64,000 bases of DNA from Psychrobacter sp. WY6 (lineage in GTDB: Bacteria > Pseudomonadota > Gammaproteobacteria > Pseudomonadales > Moraxellaceae). Position 1 is the first letter of the stretch, and the number at the start of each line of letters is the position of its first letter. The notes under the pieces were generated by a model, which saw nothing but the letters and a program-made list of their open reading frames with translations, searched no databases and was not told the origin of the DNA. Position numbers and translations under genes: made by a program. Shown one piece after another: positions 18,971 to 28,349 of this stretch. The DNA is taken from assembly GCF_018448495.1 (NCBI RefSeq), contig NZ_CP049902.1, forward strand, positions 2,728,001 to 2,792,000. Reading direction: 5' to 3'.

Positions 18971-20104
18971 TTACACGCTCTCTTCTTCAGCCATTGCAAC
19001 TACTGCTAAGGCTTCTGCATATGGATGCGCTTCGATGACCGTCGAGACAATTTGCTGCCATGCTTCAAGCTCAGGCGTGCCTTCAATACGCTGACCGAAC
19101 ACACTAAAGATACTGACGCCGTGATCATCAAAACCTTCGATACAAGTCACGATACCGTCTTTGGTTGGACGCTTAACGCTCCATACTTGCGCCAATGCTT
19201 TGTCTTTTAAATGCAGCGTAAAGTCATTATGGTCTTTATCTAAAATATTGAACCAATCGCCCATGCGTTTGAGTGTCTGCACGGTGCCAGTCTGAATCTG
19301 CACCAGACCACTATTACCGACAAATATCATGATTGGGCATTTGGCATCGCGCGCTTGCTCGAGAACCGCTTCGACCGCGCTAATATCAAGCTGCTGCGTC
19401 ATCTGCTCTGGTGCTTGACGGTAGCTACTAGCACGATCGATATCGAGATTTTTTAGTAATGAATGAAACTGATGCACATCTGTCATCGCCTGCCAGCCTT
19501 GTTGTAACTGCGTACGCTCCTCTTCACTTAATGCCTTGTAACGCCAGTCATTTAGCGGCTCTTGTGCCTCTAACGTCAGCGTCTCATTATTCACCGTTTG
19601 CTGCTGCTCCTGAATCATCGCTTGCCAGCGTGCAATAGTCTCAGCGCTTAACTCTCGTAGATAGACTTTGTCGATAGCAGCACCTTGGGCGTTATAGAAC
19701 TGAATACTATAAGAGGGCTTATCCGCGCGGCTGGTATCCGTTACCGCCAGCATATGCCGCCATTGCCACATAAAGAATCGCAAATCTAGACCACCCACAT
19801 TGAGTGCCAAGCCCATTTTTTCGCCAAGCTTAAGATTATGATATGGCGCGGTTTTTTCATGCACTGCCAACTCGTTTCTCACAATGCTTTCCATGTCACC
19901 AAAGTTCTCAAATTGCTTTAATACAGCTTTGCACTGATCACCCATATACTGACTATAAGGGGATGCTAACATAAGTTCAAACTCGCTGATGCCTAGCGCA
20001 GCCGCGCCTTCTGTGGGAAATAGCATCGGTGTTTTTACTTTTAATGCTTGGTACTGTTGCCACAGCTCAGTATTTTTTTTGGTTAACGATAACGGTTGAC
20101 TCAT
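18971..20104 (-). CDS. hmuS: Haemin-degrading / haem-carrier protein
   Basis: A cytoplasmic protein of the HmuS/HemS/ChuS family, which accepts imported haem and in some members cleaves it. It is 377 residues, the usual length for the duplicated family, with the two repeats visible as ALGISEFELMLA... and the later MIFVGNSGLVQIQTGTV...DWFNILDKDHNDFTLHL block. The ATG (MSQPLSL) follows GGAG; an upstream in-frame ATG adds only four residues. It is first in the hmuSTUV operon, with a Fur-like site upstream. Confidence 0.9.
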   Translation of the reverse strand: MSQPLSLTKKNTELWQQYQALKVKTPMLFPTEGAAALGISEFELMLASPYSQYMGDQCKAVLKQFENFGDMESIVRNELAVHEKTAPYHNLKLGEKMGLALNVGGLDLRFFMWQWRHMLAVTDTSRADKPSYSIQFYNAQGAAIDKVYLRELSAETIARWQAMIQEQQQTVNNETLTLEAQEPLNDWRYKALSEEERTQLQQGWQAMTDVHQFHSLLKNLDIDRASSYRQAPEQMTQQLDISAVEAVLEQARDAKCPIMIFVGNSGLVQIQTGTVQTLKRMGDWFNILDKDHNDFTLHLKDKALAQVWSVKRPTKDGIVTCIEGFDDHGVSIFSVFGQRIEGTPELEAWQQIVSTVIEAHPYAEALAVVAMAEEESV

Positions 20105-20375
20105 GATGGTCTCCATAAAATGAATAGCAGTAAAAAAGCCAATGATCTTGGCTATGTAGTATTGAGATATGAATATCTTCAGAAAATAGCAGCGACGATG
20201 CCTATGATTAATATTTGATAAAAATAATGCCTGCTGTACTAAAGGGCCTGCAATGATGCAGCAAGGGTCTATTTATCAAGCAAACCTTTAGCAATTATCG
20301 CTGCTAGTTCATCATTTATAATTTTGTCTCTAGGCGTCGGACGAAATCATTATGGCAACATTTTTTCACTTTGTA

Positions 20376-20419
20376 AATAATAATAATTATCATTTACACC
20401 TTGATAATTATTATCGTTT
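20376..20419. promoter_or_regulatory. Two Fur-box-like sites in the hmuS/hmuR divergent region
   Basis: AATAATAATAATTATCATTT and TGATAATTATTATCGTTT each resemble the Fur consensus GATAATGATAATCATTATC and lie 8 bases apart. They sit between hmuS (minus) and the TonB receptor (plus), fitting iron-repressed control of both. Based on sequence similarity only. Confidence 0.7.
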
Positions 20420-20569
20420 AAAATATGATGTCTGGGCTTTGTTACTTAATCTAGTGAATCAAGTAACCAAACCTTTAATAATTAATACTATGAAAAGGTC
20501 GCTTTAGATCGCTCTTTTTGTAGCAAAAGGTCTTTAAGCAACGCGACTTTCTTACTTTCTCTTTTTACG

Positions 20570-22764
20570 ATGGCTGTTTTACTTATGTCAATTTTAGCGT
20601 TTGATTTGTCGTTGACTCATACGGGACTAAACACCCATCCCTCACTGCTGCGTCGTAGCCCATTAGCCATAAGTGTGGCATTAGTATTGTTTGTATTTAC
20701 GTCAGTTTCAGTCCAAGCAGCGCCAATTTTCGCAGAGACTAATGGTGATATGACCGACGATGCAGCCATGCCGAGCACACGTTTAGACCCTATCGTGGTA
20801 ACGGCGACTCGCTCTGAGCGCGCTTTAAGTGATGCGCCAGTTGCCCTGCAAGTACTTAGCCGCCAACAGCTCGATGACAACCATGCGCATACTTTAAAAG
20901 AAGCGCTGGCCTTGTTGCCCAATGTCTACTTACGTGAAGTCCACGGCAAGACAGGTTACGAAGTCAGCATGCAAGGCTTCACAGGTGATCAAGTATTAGT
21001 GTTGATTGATGGTTTACCGATCACAGCCAGCACTGGTTCGACAGTAAATTTGAATCAATATATGAATATGGATATTGAGCAAATAGAAGTGGTGCAGGGA
21101 GCGGCGTCAGCGCAGTTTGGTAGCGCGGCGATGGGCGGCGTCATTAATATCATCACCAAACCCATCGGCGCGGCAACAGGACATATCACCACCGAGATTG
21201 CTAGCAATGGGCAGCAAAATCCATCTGGTAAAAAGTTAGATGCCAATAAGCGCTATGTAGAAGCCAGCGTGGAAGGGGCATTGGATAAAAACCAGCGCTT
21301 TCACGCGCGTCTATCAGGCTCGTATCTGGACAATGATGGCTTAAGCTTAGACCATGAAGCGTGGCCCAAATTAAAAGATGCCAGCGAGCAATCACAAGTC
21401 AGTGCCCGCCTCAGCTACCGCCCTGACGGTAACGACACATCAGGTAATAACAATGACCAAAACGATAGCCGACTGGTCAAAAATTCTCAATATTGGCTAG
21501 AAGCCAGCCACTATAAAGAAGACGATATTAGTCGCTTTAATTACTATGTCGCGCCGCGCTATTTGGCACAGCAAAGAGATGAGCACATCAGCAAGCAGCG
21601 CTTTAGTATCGGGGCGCGCGCTGATATCGCACCGCATGTCGATGATCGCAGCAGGACTTATCGATTGTCCGCTCAAGCGCTGCATGAGGAATATCAAAGC
21701 GAATCCAATACTAAAACACAGCAAGCCATCACTAGTGCCCGTGATACAGACATCAGTACGACGTTGGCACAAGCCCAGATCGATCTACCTGAGCTATTGC
21801 TATCCGATAAGCACCTTCATCTTATCCAAGTCGGCGGTCAGGTTCAGCAAGACAAGTTAAGCCAAACGAAAAATCAAACCAGCGAGCTTATCAGCGATGA
21901 CGTCAGCCGTGATGTCGGTGAGCTATATCTACAAGATGATTGGCTGATTGGCGATAACTGGGAAGTGTTGAGCGGTATTCGCTATCAAAACGATGAAGAC
22001 TTTGGTGGTCATACGGCGCCAAAAGTATCACTCAAATACAACCATTTGGATGCCAGCGGGCGCGACCATGTCTTTCGTAGCAGTATTGGCGGTGGTTATC
22101 GCGTGCCCAATCTAAAAGAACGCTACTACGTCTTTGACCATAGCAATTTGGGTTATAAAGTCATGGGCAATCCCGACTTGCAGCCTGAAACTTCAACCAG
22201 TTACCAGATCGGCTATCAAGGTCAACTGAGCGACACCATGAATTTGACGGTTAATGGTTTTTATAACGAGATAGATGACCTGATCCAAACCGATGAAGAC
22301 AACGCTACCTTCGACGGTAACATCGCCATTTATAAATATATGAACGTCGATAGTGCCAAAACCTATGGCGGCGATATTGCTATTGACTGGCAAGTGGACG
22401 AGCGCGCCAAACTACAAGCCAGCTATGCCTACCTCAAGACGCATAACAATGTGACGGATACTGAGCTGACCTATAAACCCAATCACAAAGCGATGCTGGC
22501 ACTAGATTATCGAATTAATGACAAATTACAGCTGATCCCGCGCCTCAATTATGAATCCAAACAGCTAATTAGTACCAGCGAGCAAGCGTATTCACCGTCT
22601 TGGTGGACGCTCGATAGCAAGCTCAATTATGACGCAACTGCAAACTTGAGCTTGTATGCAGCGATTAATAATATCTTTGATGTGCAGCGTGATATCACCG
22701 ATACCAGTGACTACCGTCCCATGATAATCGCGAGTGGTTACTTGGCGCCAGTTACCATTGGTAA
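20570..22764 (+). pseudogene. hmuR: TonB-dependent haem receptor (one frameshift at the C-terminus)
   Basis: An outer-membrane haem/haemoglobin receptor. A signal peptide is followed by a TonB box (LDPIVVTATR), plug (GFTGDQVLVLIDGLPITAST, QFGSAAMGGVINIITKP) and a 22-strand barrel. GYRVPNLKERYYVFDHSN and MGNPDLQPETS correspond to the FRAP/NPNL region of haem receptors. Adding one C in the CCC run near 22718 restores DNREWLLGASYHW and a stop at 22764, a normal aromatic barrel end. Without it the frame runs to 22831 with a non-homologous tail that includes the next gene's leader. It is divergent from hmuS and precedes an HmuY-like gene. Confidence 0.85.
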
Positions 22765-22856
22765 GAGGTCTTGTATTGATAATCACTCTAAAGCCATTGT
22801 ATTTTTACGGATATTTTCATATTTTATATAAAACGACAACCATCAAGGAAGCTGAT

Positions 22857-24125
22857 ATGACCCCCATTTCCCCAATTAACACCAAGCCGACCAAATTGGC
22901 ATTATTTTTCAGTAGCAGCATTTTAGCACTCAGCATGACCGGTTGCGGAGGCGGCAGTGATGGCTCGAGTAGTGGCAATACCGGAAATGGCGATAATGGC
23001 GGCACTACCCCGCCTGTTAGCAGTGCCAGCTTTAGCGAAACGGCTACTTGGCAAGTCACCAATCTAGCGCCTAATACCGCGACCTGTTATGACTTTGATG
23101 CCAAAGCTGAAAGCTCGTGTGCTGAGGAGAAGTGGGATATCAAGTTTGATAACCAAGCGCGTTCGGTCAAGCTTTGGTCAAATAGCGGTGATTCTGGCGC
23201 GGGTTTGGGCGGCGTTTTTGGTTTAATCGATTGGTCAGATCTGAGTCGTTATAGCAATGCAACTCAAGATCCTGATACCAGTCGTGATATTACCATGCAC
23301 TACAATGAAGACCGTAGTGGTGGTATTTTTGATGCACAGCCTTGGTTTGAATACAATTTAAAAGACAACCATCAGCTCTACCCGAACAATCGTGTCTATC
23401 TTGTCACCACAGATAATAGCAGTGCCATGACAGACAGCAGCGTCCAGCAGCCTATTTATGCCATGCAGATTACCAACTACTATAATAATGCTGGAACCTC
23501 TGGCTACCCTACTCTGCGCTGGATTGATACTGCGCTACCGAACAAGGTGCAGACGAAAACCATCGATGCCTCAAACAATGATAACTGGGTCTATTTTGAT
23601 CTAACCACAGGACAAAGTAGCACCGATAAAAACAGCACTTGGCAGATTGGCTTTAAGCGTAATAGCGTCATTTTAAATGGTGGCGATTCTGCAATTGGCA
23701 CTAATAAAGGCAAAGTTGGTGGTTTCTTATCAAAAACACCAATAGGGTATTATGATAAAGGTGAGCCCATTGTCAGCAAGTTTATGACCGATGGTAGTGC
23801 AGCGACTTTAACCGACCTTACCAACACCGCTGTGTACGATAAACCGATAAGTGCCAGAAGCTGGGTCATTGATAGTAAAGGCTCGGATCTCAATCCTGCT
23901 TATACGGGTAATTTCCCGAACCTAGACTTTGGCTGGTATACCTACAATGGCATGACGCATCAACTAAATGCCAAAGCAGTTGACAGCGCTCAAGGTGCGC
24001 TCATTAGATCCGCTGAAGGCAATAGCTATGCCCGCGTGCGTTTGGATAAAATCAATTACCCTGATAGCTCAGCGACGACTGCGACCTCATGGGAATTTAA
24101 AATAGACATTCAGCCTGCTCCTTAA
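22857..24125 (+). CDS. HmuY-like haem-binding lipoprotein
   Basis: A 422-residue putative outer-membrane lipoprotein. It has a signal peptide with lipobox LSMTGC (Cys30), a Gly/Ser/Asn-rich linker to about residue 55, and then a region with repeated WxIxF-type strands (CAEEKWDIKFDNQARSVKLW, NNDNWVYFDL, NSTWQIGFKRN) that resembles the HmuY family. HmuY proteins capture haem at the cell surface and pass it to the HmuR receptor, which is encoded directly upstream. The ATG follows AAGGAAG. Family recognition comes from pattern memory and context; haem ligands are not identified. Confidence 0.75.
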   Translation: MTPISPINTKPTKLALFFSSSILALSMTGCGGGSDGSSSGNTGNGDNGGTTPPVSSASFSETATWQVTNLAPNTATCYDFDAKAESSCAEEKWDIKFDNQARSVKLWSNSGDSGAGLGGVFGLIDWSDLSRYSNATQDPDTSRDITMHYNEDRSGGIFDAQPWFEYNLKDNHQLYPNNRVYLVTTDNSSAMTDSSVQQPIYAMQITNYYNNAGTSGYPTLRWIDTALPNKVQTKTIDASNNDNWVYFDLTTGQSSTDKNSTWQIGFKRNSVILNGGDSAIGTNKGKVGGFLSKTPIGYYDKGEPIVSKFMTDGSAATLTDLTNTAVYDKPISARSWVIDSKGSDLNPAYTGNFPNLDFGWYTYNGMTHQLNAKAVDSAQGALIRSAEGNSYARVRLDKINYPDSSATTATSWEFKIDIQPAP

Positions 24126-24333
24126 CACTCTACTGTTCGACTTTAGCTCGCCTAACCCTTTTTTGTAAGCTATCAAACCTTGCAAAAATAGGTTGGGCGA
24201 TAATGTTTATACACAATCTAAGAGTCACCACTGCCAATTATTACAAGAAAAATATTAATCATTCGATAACACCTGTCCTTTTATGATTGTAAATAAATTA
24301 ACCTATGGTATATTATCGTAATAAAAATATAGG

Positions 24334-24351
24334 TGATATTAATAATCATTA
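24334..24351 (+). promoter_or_regulatory. Weak Fur-box-like site upstream of the DUF2470/SIP gene
   Basis: GATATTAATAATCATTA shares spacing and most positions with the Fur consensus. It lies about 120 bases before the start codon within an AT-rich stretch. Confidence 0.45.
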
Positions 24352-24471
24352 ACATTTGCATGTTTTATACTTATTAATTATTACATTCCCATCTTGCCCT
24401 TAACCAGCAGCCAATCATTTTAAAAAAATTTTGCTGAATAATTATTTGAATTCTGGCTTGGACGACATTTT

Positions 24472-25644
24472 ATGGCTCAACCACTTACTCAGTACGATTT
24501 CGATAAAACACCGCTCGACATGGCTGACAAAGCCCAGTTTATAAGTCATGTCAATGAAGAGCATCAAGATGAACTCGCGATGTTTATCAATGCCTTTACT
24601 ACCACGACAGTGAGTGAGCACGAGATCGCCTCGATAGCAGAGCTGTATACTGATGGGATACTTATGGATGTCACAACCGCCCATCATGACAACGACACCT
24701 TGACAAACAGCACCAAGCTCAGCCGTCAATATTTTATCGATTTTACAGTTCCTATTAGTGACTCTATGACGCTACAGGAGCAATATATAACGCTACTGCA
24801 AACATCTGCCAATAAGCTTGGCAAGCGCACGATCAAGCTTCAAGAACAGCGTTTTACAGTCATTAATGGCTATTATGCCAGCCCCAATATGTATCGACTG
24901 CTGGTAACCGCACCTGATAGTACGCCACTCTCTCATCCGGGCTACGCGTATTTGTTTGAGCTGGATTCGGACGGTCTATCTGCTACAAAACACCAGTCAA
25001 AAGACCATTCAAGAGATAGCGACAAACCTTTGCAGCGCTACTATACCTTGCGAAAAGCATGGCGAGATTCGAGCAGCTCGTCTGTCCAAGCGTGGATAGA
25101 CGTTTATATTCATGGCGATACGGCAGGAGGCAGTTGGGCACGCGCACTTAACTGTGGCAGTCAAATCAAAACAGTACGTGAATATCCAGAGAAAATAGAA
25201 CATCTCAGCACTGGTCAGTGCTTACTCATCTGTGATGAAACCTCCTTACCTACGGTGGCCAATCTATTGGAAAACTGGCAGAATCCTTTACCGCCCCTCG
25301 TCATTGCCATCACTAATGATCCAGAGGATATCCGTTATTTACATACGCTAACACTCAGTAATCAACTACGCCACGATGCGCATTTTTTGCAAGATAATGT
25401 GTGCCATCTGGTTAATACTCCAACAACTGATATTACTGAGCAAATAATGGCATTATTAAATACACAATTTGCGCGACTGCCTGTCAATATTGACAAAGTA
25501 TGGGGCGCGTTGGAAGCAGCGGATATCAAATCATTACGACAGCAACTAAAGGCAAATCTTGGATTATCACGTCAAGATATGGTCATTAAAGTCTACTGGC
25601 GTGCGCATATCATTATATTTTTTGTGAGTAGCATATCTCTATAA
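24472..25644 (+). CDS. DUF2470-containing siderophore-interacting flavoprotein
   Basis: A cytoplasmic FAD-dependent ferric-chelate or haem-associated reductase. Residues about 20-95 (FISHVNEEHQDELAMFINAF) match DUF2470, a domain also found in HugZ/HutZ haem-utilisation proteins. Residues about 105-230 are a FAD-binding SIP domain with QRYYTLRKAW as the flavin motif and HGDTAGGSWARAL. The rest is the NADPH-binding SIP C-domain ending WGALEAADIKSLRQQL...VIKVYWR. The last residues after YWR look unrelated, so the true end may be changed by a late frameshift. It follows the haem receptor and HmuY-like genes, so iron release from haem or siderophores is the likely role. Confidence 0.8.
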   Translation: MAQPLTQYDFDKTPLDMADKAQFISHVNEEHQDELAMFINAFTTTTVSEHEIASIAELYTDGILMDVTTAHHDNDTLTNSTKLSRQYFIDFTVPISDSMTLQEQYITLLQTSANKLGKRTIKLQEQRFTVINGYYASPNMYRLLVTAPDSTPLSHPGYAYLFELDSDGLSATKHQSKDHSRDSDKPLQRYYTLRKAWRDSSSSSVQAWIDVYIHGDTAGGSWARALNCGSQIKTVREYPEKIEHLSTGQCLLICDETSLPTVANLLENWQNPLPPLVIAITNDPEDIRYLHTLTLSNQLRHDAHFLQDNVCHLVNTPTTDITEQIMALLNTQFARLPVNIDKVWGALEAADIKSLRQQLKANLGLSRQDMVIKVYWRAHIIIFFVSSISL

Positions 25645-25948
25645 ACAGCACCTTTTCATAAGTGGCATTTTTTTAAACAGCAAACATTTAACAAGTAGCA
25701 AACATTTAGTCATAAACAGAAAGCATTTAGCCACTTACCAACCACTTGTGCTGACTGCTAAATTGAGCTAATAACAATCGTTGCTGCTGGTATAACGCGA
25801 CTGATCAACTTTAGACGACTTACTACTTTGCCTAACAAAAACGTACACTTAACACGATAAAAATATTTGAGATTTAATCCAGTAATATATTGTAATGAAA
25901 ATGATTATCATTATAATAAGCATTTAATCTTATGTGCTGGAAATATTC
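25645..25948. other. Intergenic region upstream of siderophore receptor
   Basis: It contains imperfect repeats of the type AACAGCAAACATTTA / AAGTAGCAAACATTTAG (25676-25730) and, near the end, a Fur-box-like site. No ORF of its own is supported. Confidence 0.4.
25895..25917 (+). promoter_or_regulatory. Fur-box-like site upstream of siderophore receptor
   Basis: ATGAAAATGATTATCATTAT matches the central AATGATTATCATT of Fur operators and is about 30 bases before the receptor start. Confidence 0.7.
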
Positions 25949-28237
25949 ATGCAACTGTCTCGCTTATACTCTGCTTTATTTCGCCCTACTCTATTGAATA
26001 TGTCTCGCCATCCCTTGTCATTAAAATCACTGTGCTCATCTTGTCTGTCCACATCGGTAATACTACTGGGTGCAAGCCAAGCCGCGTGGGCACAAACAGA
26101 TTTAAATGCTGACGCTCAATCCGATACCCCAAGCGTGGTACTCGATGAGATTGTCGTGACCAGTAGTGCTGATGCATCAGCCGATGGGTTGCCAGATGCC
26201 TATGCAGGCGGTCAAGTAGCAACCGGAAGCCGTGTCGGAATCTTGGGCAATCAAGATATCATGGATACGCCGTTCTCCACTACCTCATATACCAATGAGT
26301 ATATCGGCAATCAACAAGCCCAAAGTGTGGGCGACCTGCTCAAAAAAGACCCGACTGTTCGTGTCGCTAGAGGCTTTGGCAACTTTCAAGAAGCGTACTT
26401 TATGCGCGGCTTTGTCACAACCTCTGATGACACCATGTATAACGGTCTATACGGCATATTACCAAGGCAATATATCGCTACTGAATTGTTTGAGCGTGTT
26501 GAGGTTCAGCGCGGGGCATCTACTATGTTCAATGGCGCAGCACCCAGTGGTGGTAACGCTGGTGGTACGATTAACCTGCTGCCCAAACGAGCTGGCAATG
26601 AATCGCTACGTAAGGTGACACTCGGTTATGGTCAGGGCGATCAAGGCAAAGTTGCCGTAGACGTCAGCGATCGCTTCGGCACGGAGGATGCGTTTGGCGT
26701 TCGCTTTAATGCCGCTTATCAAGATGGCGACAGCGCGATTGATGATGAATCTTCAACACTGGGTCTGGCAGCGTTAGGATTAGATTATAGAGGCGATCAA
26801 TATCGACTATCAGCTGATTTGGGCTGGCAAGACAATAAGCTTAAAGAAACTCGTCCTAGTGTCACACTTGCTGGTGTTTCTAGAGTACCAAAAGCACCAG
26901 ACGTCTCAAAGAATTGGGCGCAGCCTTGGACGTATTCAGATGAAGAAGATGTATTCGGTACCATTAGAGGCGAGTACGACTTTAATGATAACGTCACAGC
27001 ATACGGTGCTTACGGTGTGCGAAGTGGTGAGGAAGAAAACTCACTGGCCAATCTAACCGTCAACAATGTTGATGGTGCAGGTACGTTTTATCGCTTTGAT
27101 AATTCTAGAAAAGATTTGGTACAAAGTGCCGAGCTCGGTCTGCGTGGTAAATGGCAAACAGGTGAAGTGGCTCATAATTGGGTACTAGCAGCGGAGCTCT
27201 ATGACCAAGAAGAAAAAGGGGCGTTCGCCTATGATTTTGGTAATCAACCCGTGACCAATTTGTACCATCCTACCGACTACGCTGAGGTCCCTTTTAAAAG
27301 CACAGCAATCTTCGGTGGTAACTTAGACGATCCAAAACTAACCAACGAGAAGCAATTCCAAAGCTTTGCGCTAGCCGATACCATATCATTGTTCGATGAC
27401 AAACTAAAAACCACTTTAGGCGTGCGTCATCAGAATTTAAAAACCACCAGCTATGATCCTAACACTCAGGCTAAAACGGCAGATTACGATAAAAGTGAGT
27501 GGACACCAAGTATCGGTATCGTCTATCAACCGAGCATGGACTGGTCTGTTTATGGCAACTATATCGAAAGCCTAGCGCCAGGCGCAAGGGCACCTCTGAC
27601 CAATGATAATGGTGCTGTCACCAATGGTGGTCAAAATTTAGACCCTTATGTAAGTGAGCAAACTGAGGTTGGCGTTAAGTATGACAACGGTTTGATTGGC
27701 AGTAGTTTGGCGGTATTCCGCACCGATGAGCCACGTGCTTATGTCAATGACTCAAACACCTTTACCGCTGCTGGAGAAAATCGCCATCAAGGGGTAGAAT
27801 TGACTGTATTTGGTAGCCCGAGCGAAAACATGCGCTTCAATGCTGGTGTTACTTACTTAAATGCTGAGCAAAAAAACACGGGCGATTTGACGTTCGACGG
27901 CAACCGAGTCATCGGACTGCCCACGCTACAAAGCAACGTCAACCTAGAATATGATTTAGCAGCAGTTGAAGGATTGACGGTGACCGGCGATATCATTCAC
28001 ACAGGCGCACGTTATGCCGATGCCGCCAACACCTTAAAAGTTGACGGTTATACCACGCTAGATCTAGGTGCTCGCTATAAAACCATGCTCGCTGGACAAG
28101 ACGTGACGCTAAAAGGAGTAGTTACTAATATTACTGGTGAAGACTATTGGCAATCAGTGGGTGGTTATGCGGGTGCTGGATACTTAAATGCCAGTGAGCC
28201 TACTGCCCTAAAAGTATCAGCGACTTTCGACTTTTAA
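25949..28237 (+). CDS. TonB-dependent siderophore receptor
   Basis: An intact outer-membrane ferri-siderophore receptor of about 762 residues from the ATG giving MQLSRLYSAL, which follows GGAAA; an upstream GTG would add five residues. The signal peptide ends near AAWAQ. The TonB box is LDEIVVTSS, with plug motifs SVGDLLKKDPTVRVARGFG and FNGAAPSGGNAGGTINLLPKR. The barrel ends in the normal aromatic KVSATFDF. The plug resembles ferrichrome/hydroxamate receptors; the ligand cannot be read from the sequence. It is followed by an exporter-like ABC gene. Confidence 0.9.
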   Translation: MQLSRLYSALFRPTLLNMSRHPLSLKSLCSSCLSTSVILLGASQAAWAQTDLNADAQSDTPSVVLDEIVVTSSADASADGLPDAYAGGQVATGSRVGILGNQDIMDTPFSTTSYTNEYIGNQQAQSVGDLLKKDPTVRVARGFGNFQEAYFMRGFVTTSDDTMYNGLYGILPRQYIATELFERVEVQRGASTMFNGAAPSGGNAGGTINLLPKRAGNESLRKVTLGYGQGDQGKVAVDVSDRFGTEDAFGVRFNAAYQDGDSAIDDESSTLGLAALGLDYRGDQYRLSADLGWQDNKLKETRPSVTLAGVSRVPKAPDVSKNWAQPWTYSDEEDVFGTIRGEYDFNDNVTAYGAYGVRSGEEENSLANLTVNNVDGAGTFYRFDNSRKDLVQSAELGLRGKWQTGEVAHNWVLAAELYDQEEKGAFAYDFGNQPVTNLYHPTDYAEVPFKSTAIFGGNLDDPKLTNEKQFQSFALADTISLFDDKLKTTLGVRHQNLKTTSYDPNTQAKTADYDKSEWTPSIGIVYQPSMDWSVYGNYIESLAPGARAPLTNDNGAVTNGGQNLDPYVSEQTEVGVKYDNGLIGSSLAVFRTDEPRAYVNDSNTFTAAGENRHQGVELTVFGSPSENMRFNAGVTYLNAEQKNTGDLTFDGNRVIGLPTLQSNVNLEYDLAAVEGLTVTGDIIHTGARYADAANTLKVDGYTTLDLGARYKTMLAGQDVTLKGVVTNITGEDYWQSVGGYAGAGYLNASEPTALKVSATFDF

Positions 28238-28270
28238 GACATGCCCATTAAACCACGTTTATAAGACTTA

Positions 28271-28308
28271 GATAAAAGGGATTAGGCACCACCTACTCCC
28301 TTTTATGT
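28271..28308 (+). terminator. Probable terminator after siderophore receptor
   Basis: ATAAAAGGGA and TCCCTTTTAT form a stem with additional TAGG/CCTA pairing inside. The T-tract is modest (TTTTATGTT). Confidence 0.55.
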
Positions 28309-28349
28309 TATCAAAAATACGCAAAAAACAATTCTATTATTGAGCCATT

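Noticed and set aside
22734..22856. Upstream extension of the HmuY-like gene starting inside the receptor gene
   Set aside because: The ATG at 22857 has AAGGAAG and directly begins a lipoprotein signal peptide; the extension is the receptor C-terminus in another frame.
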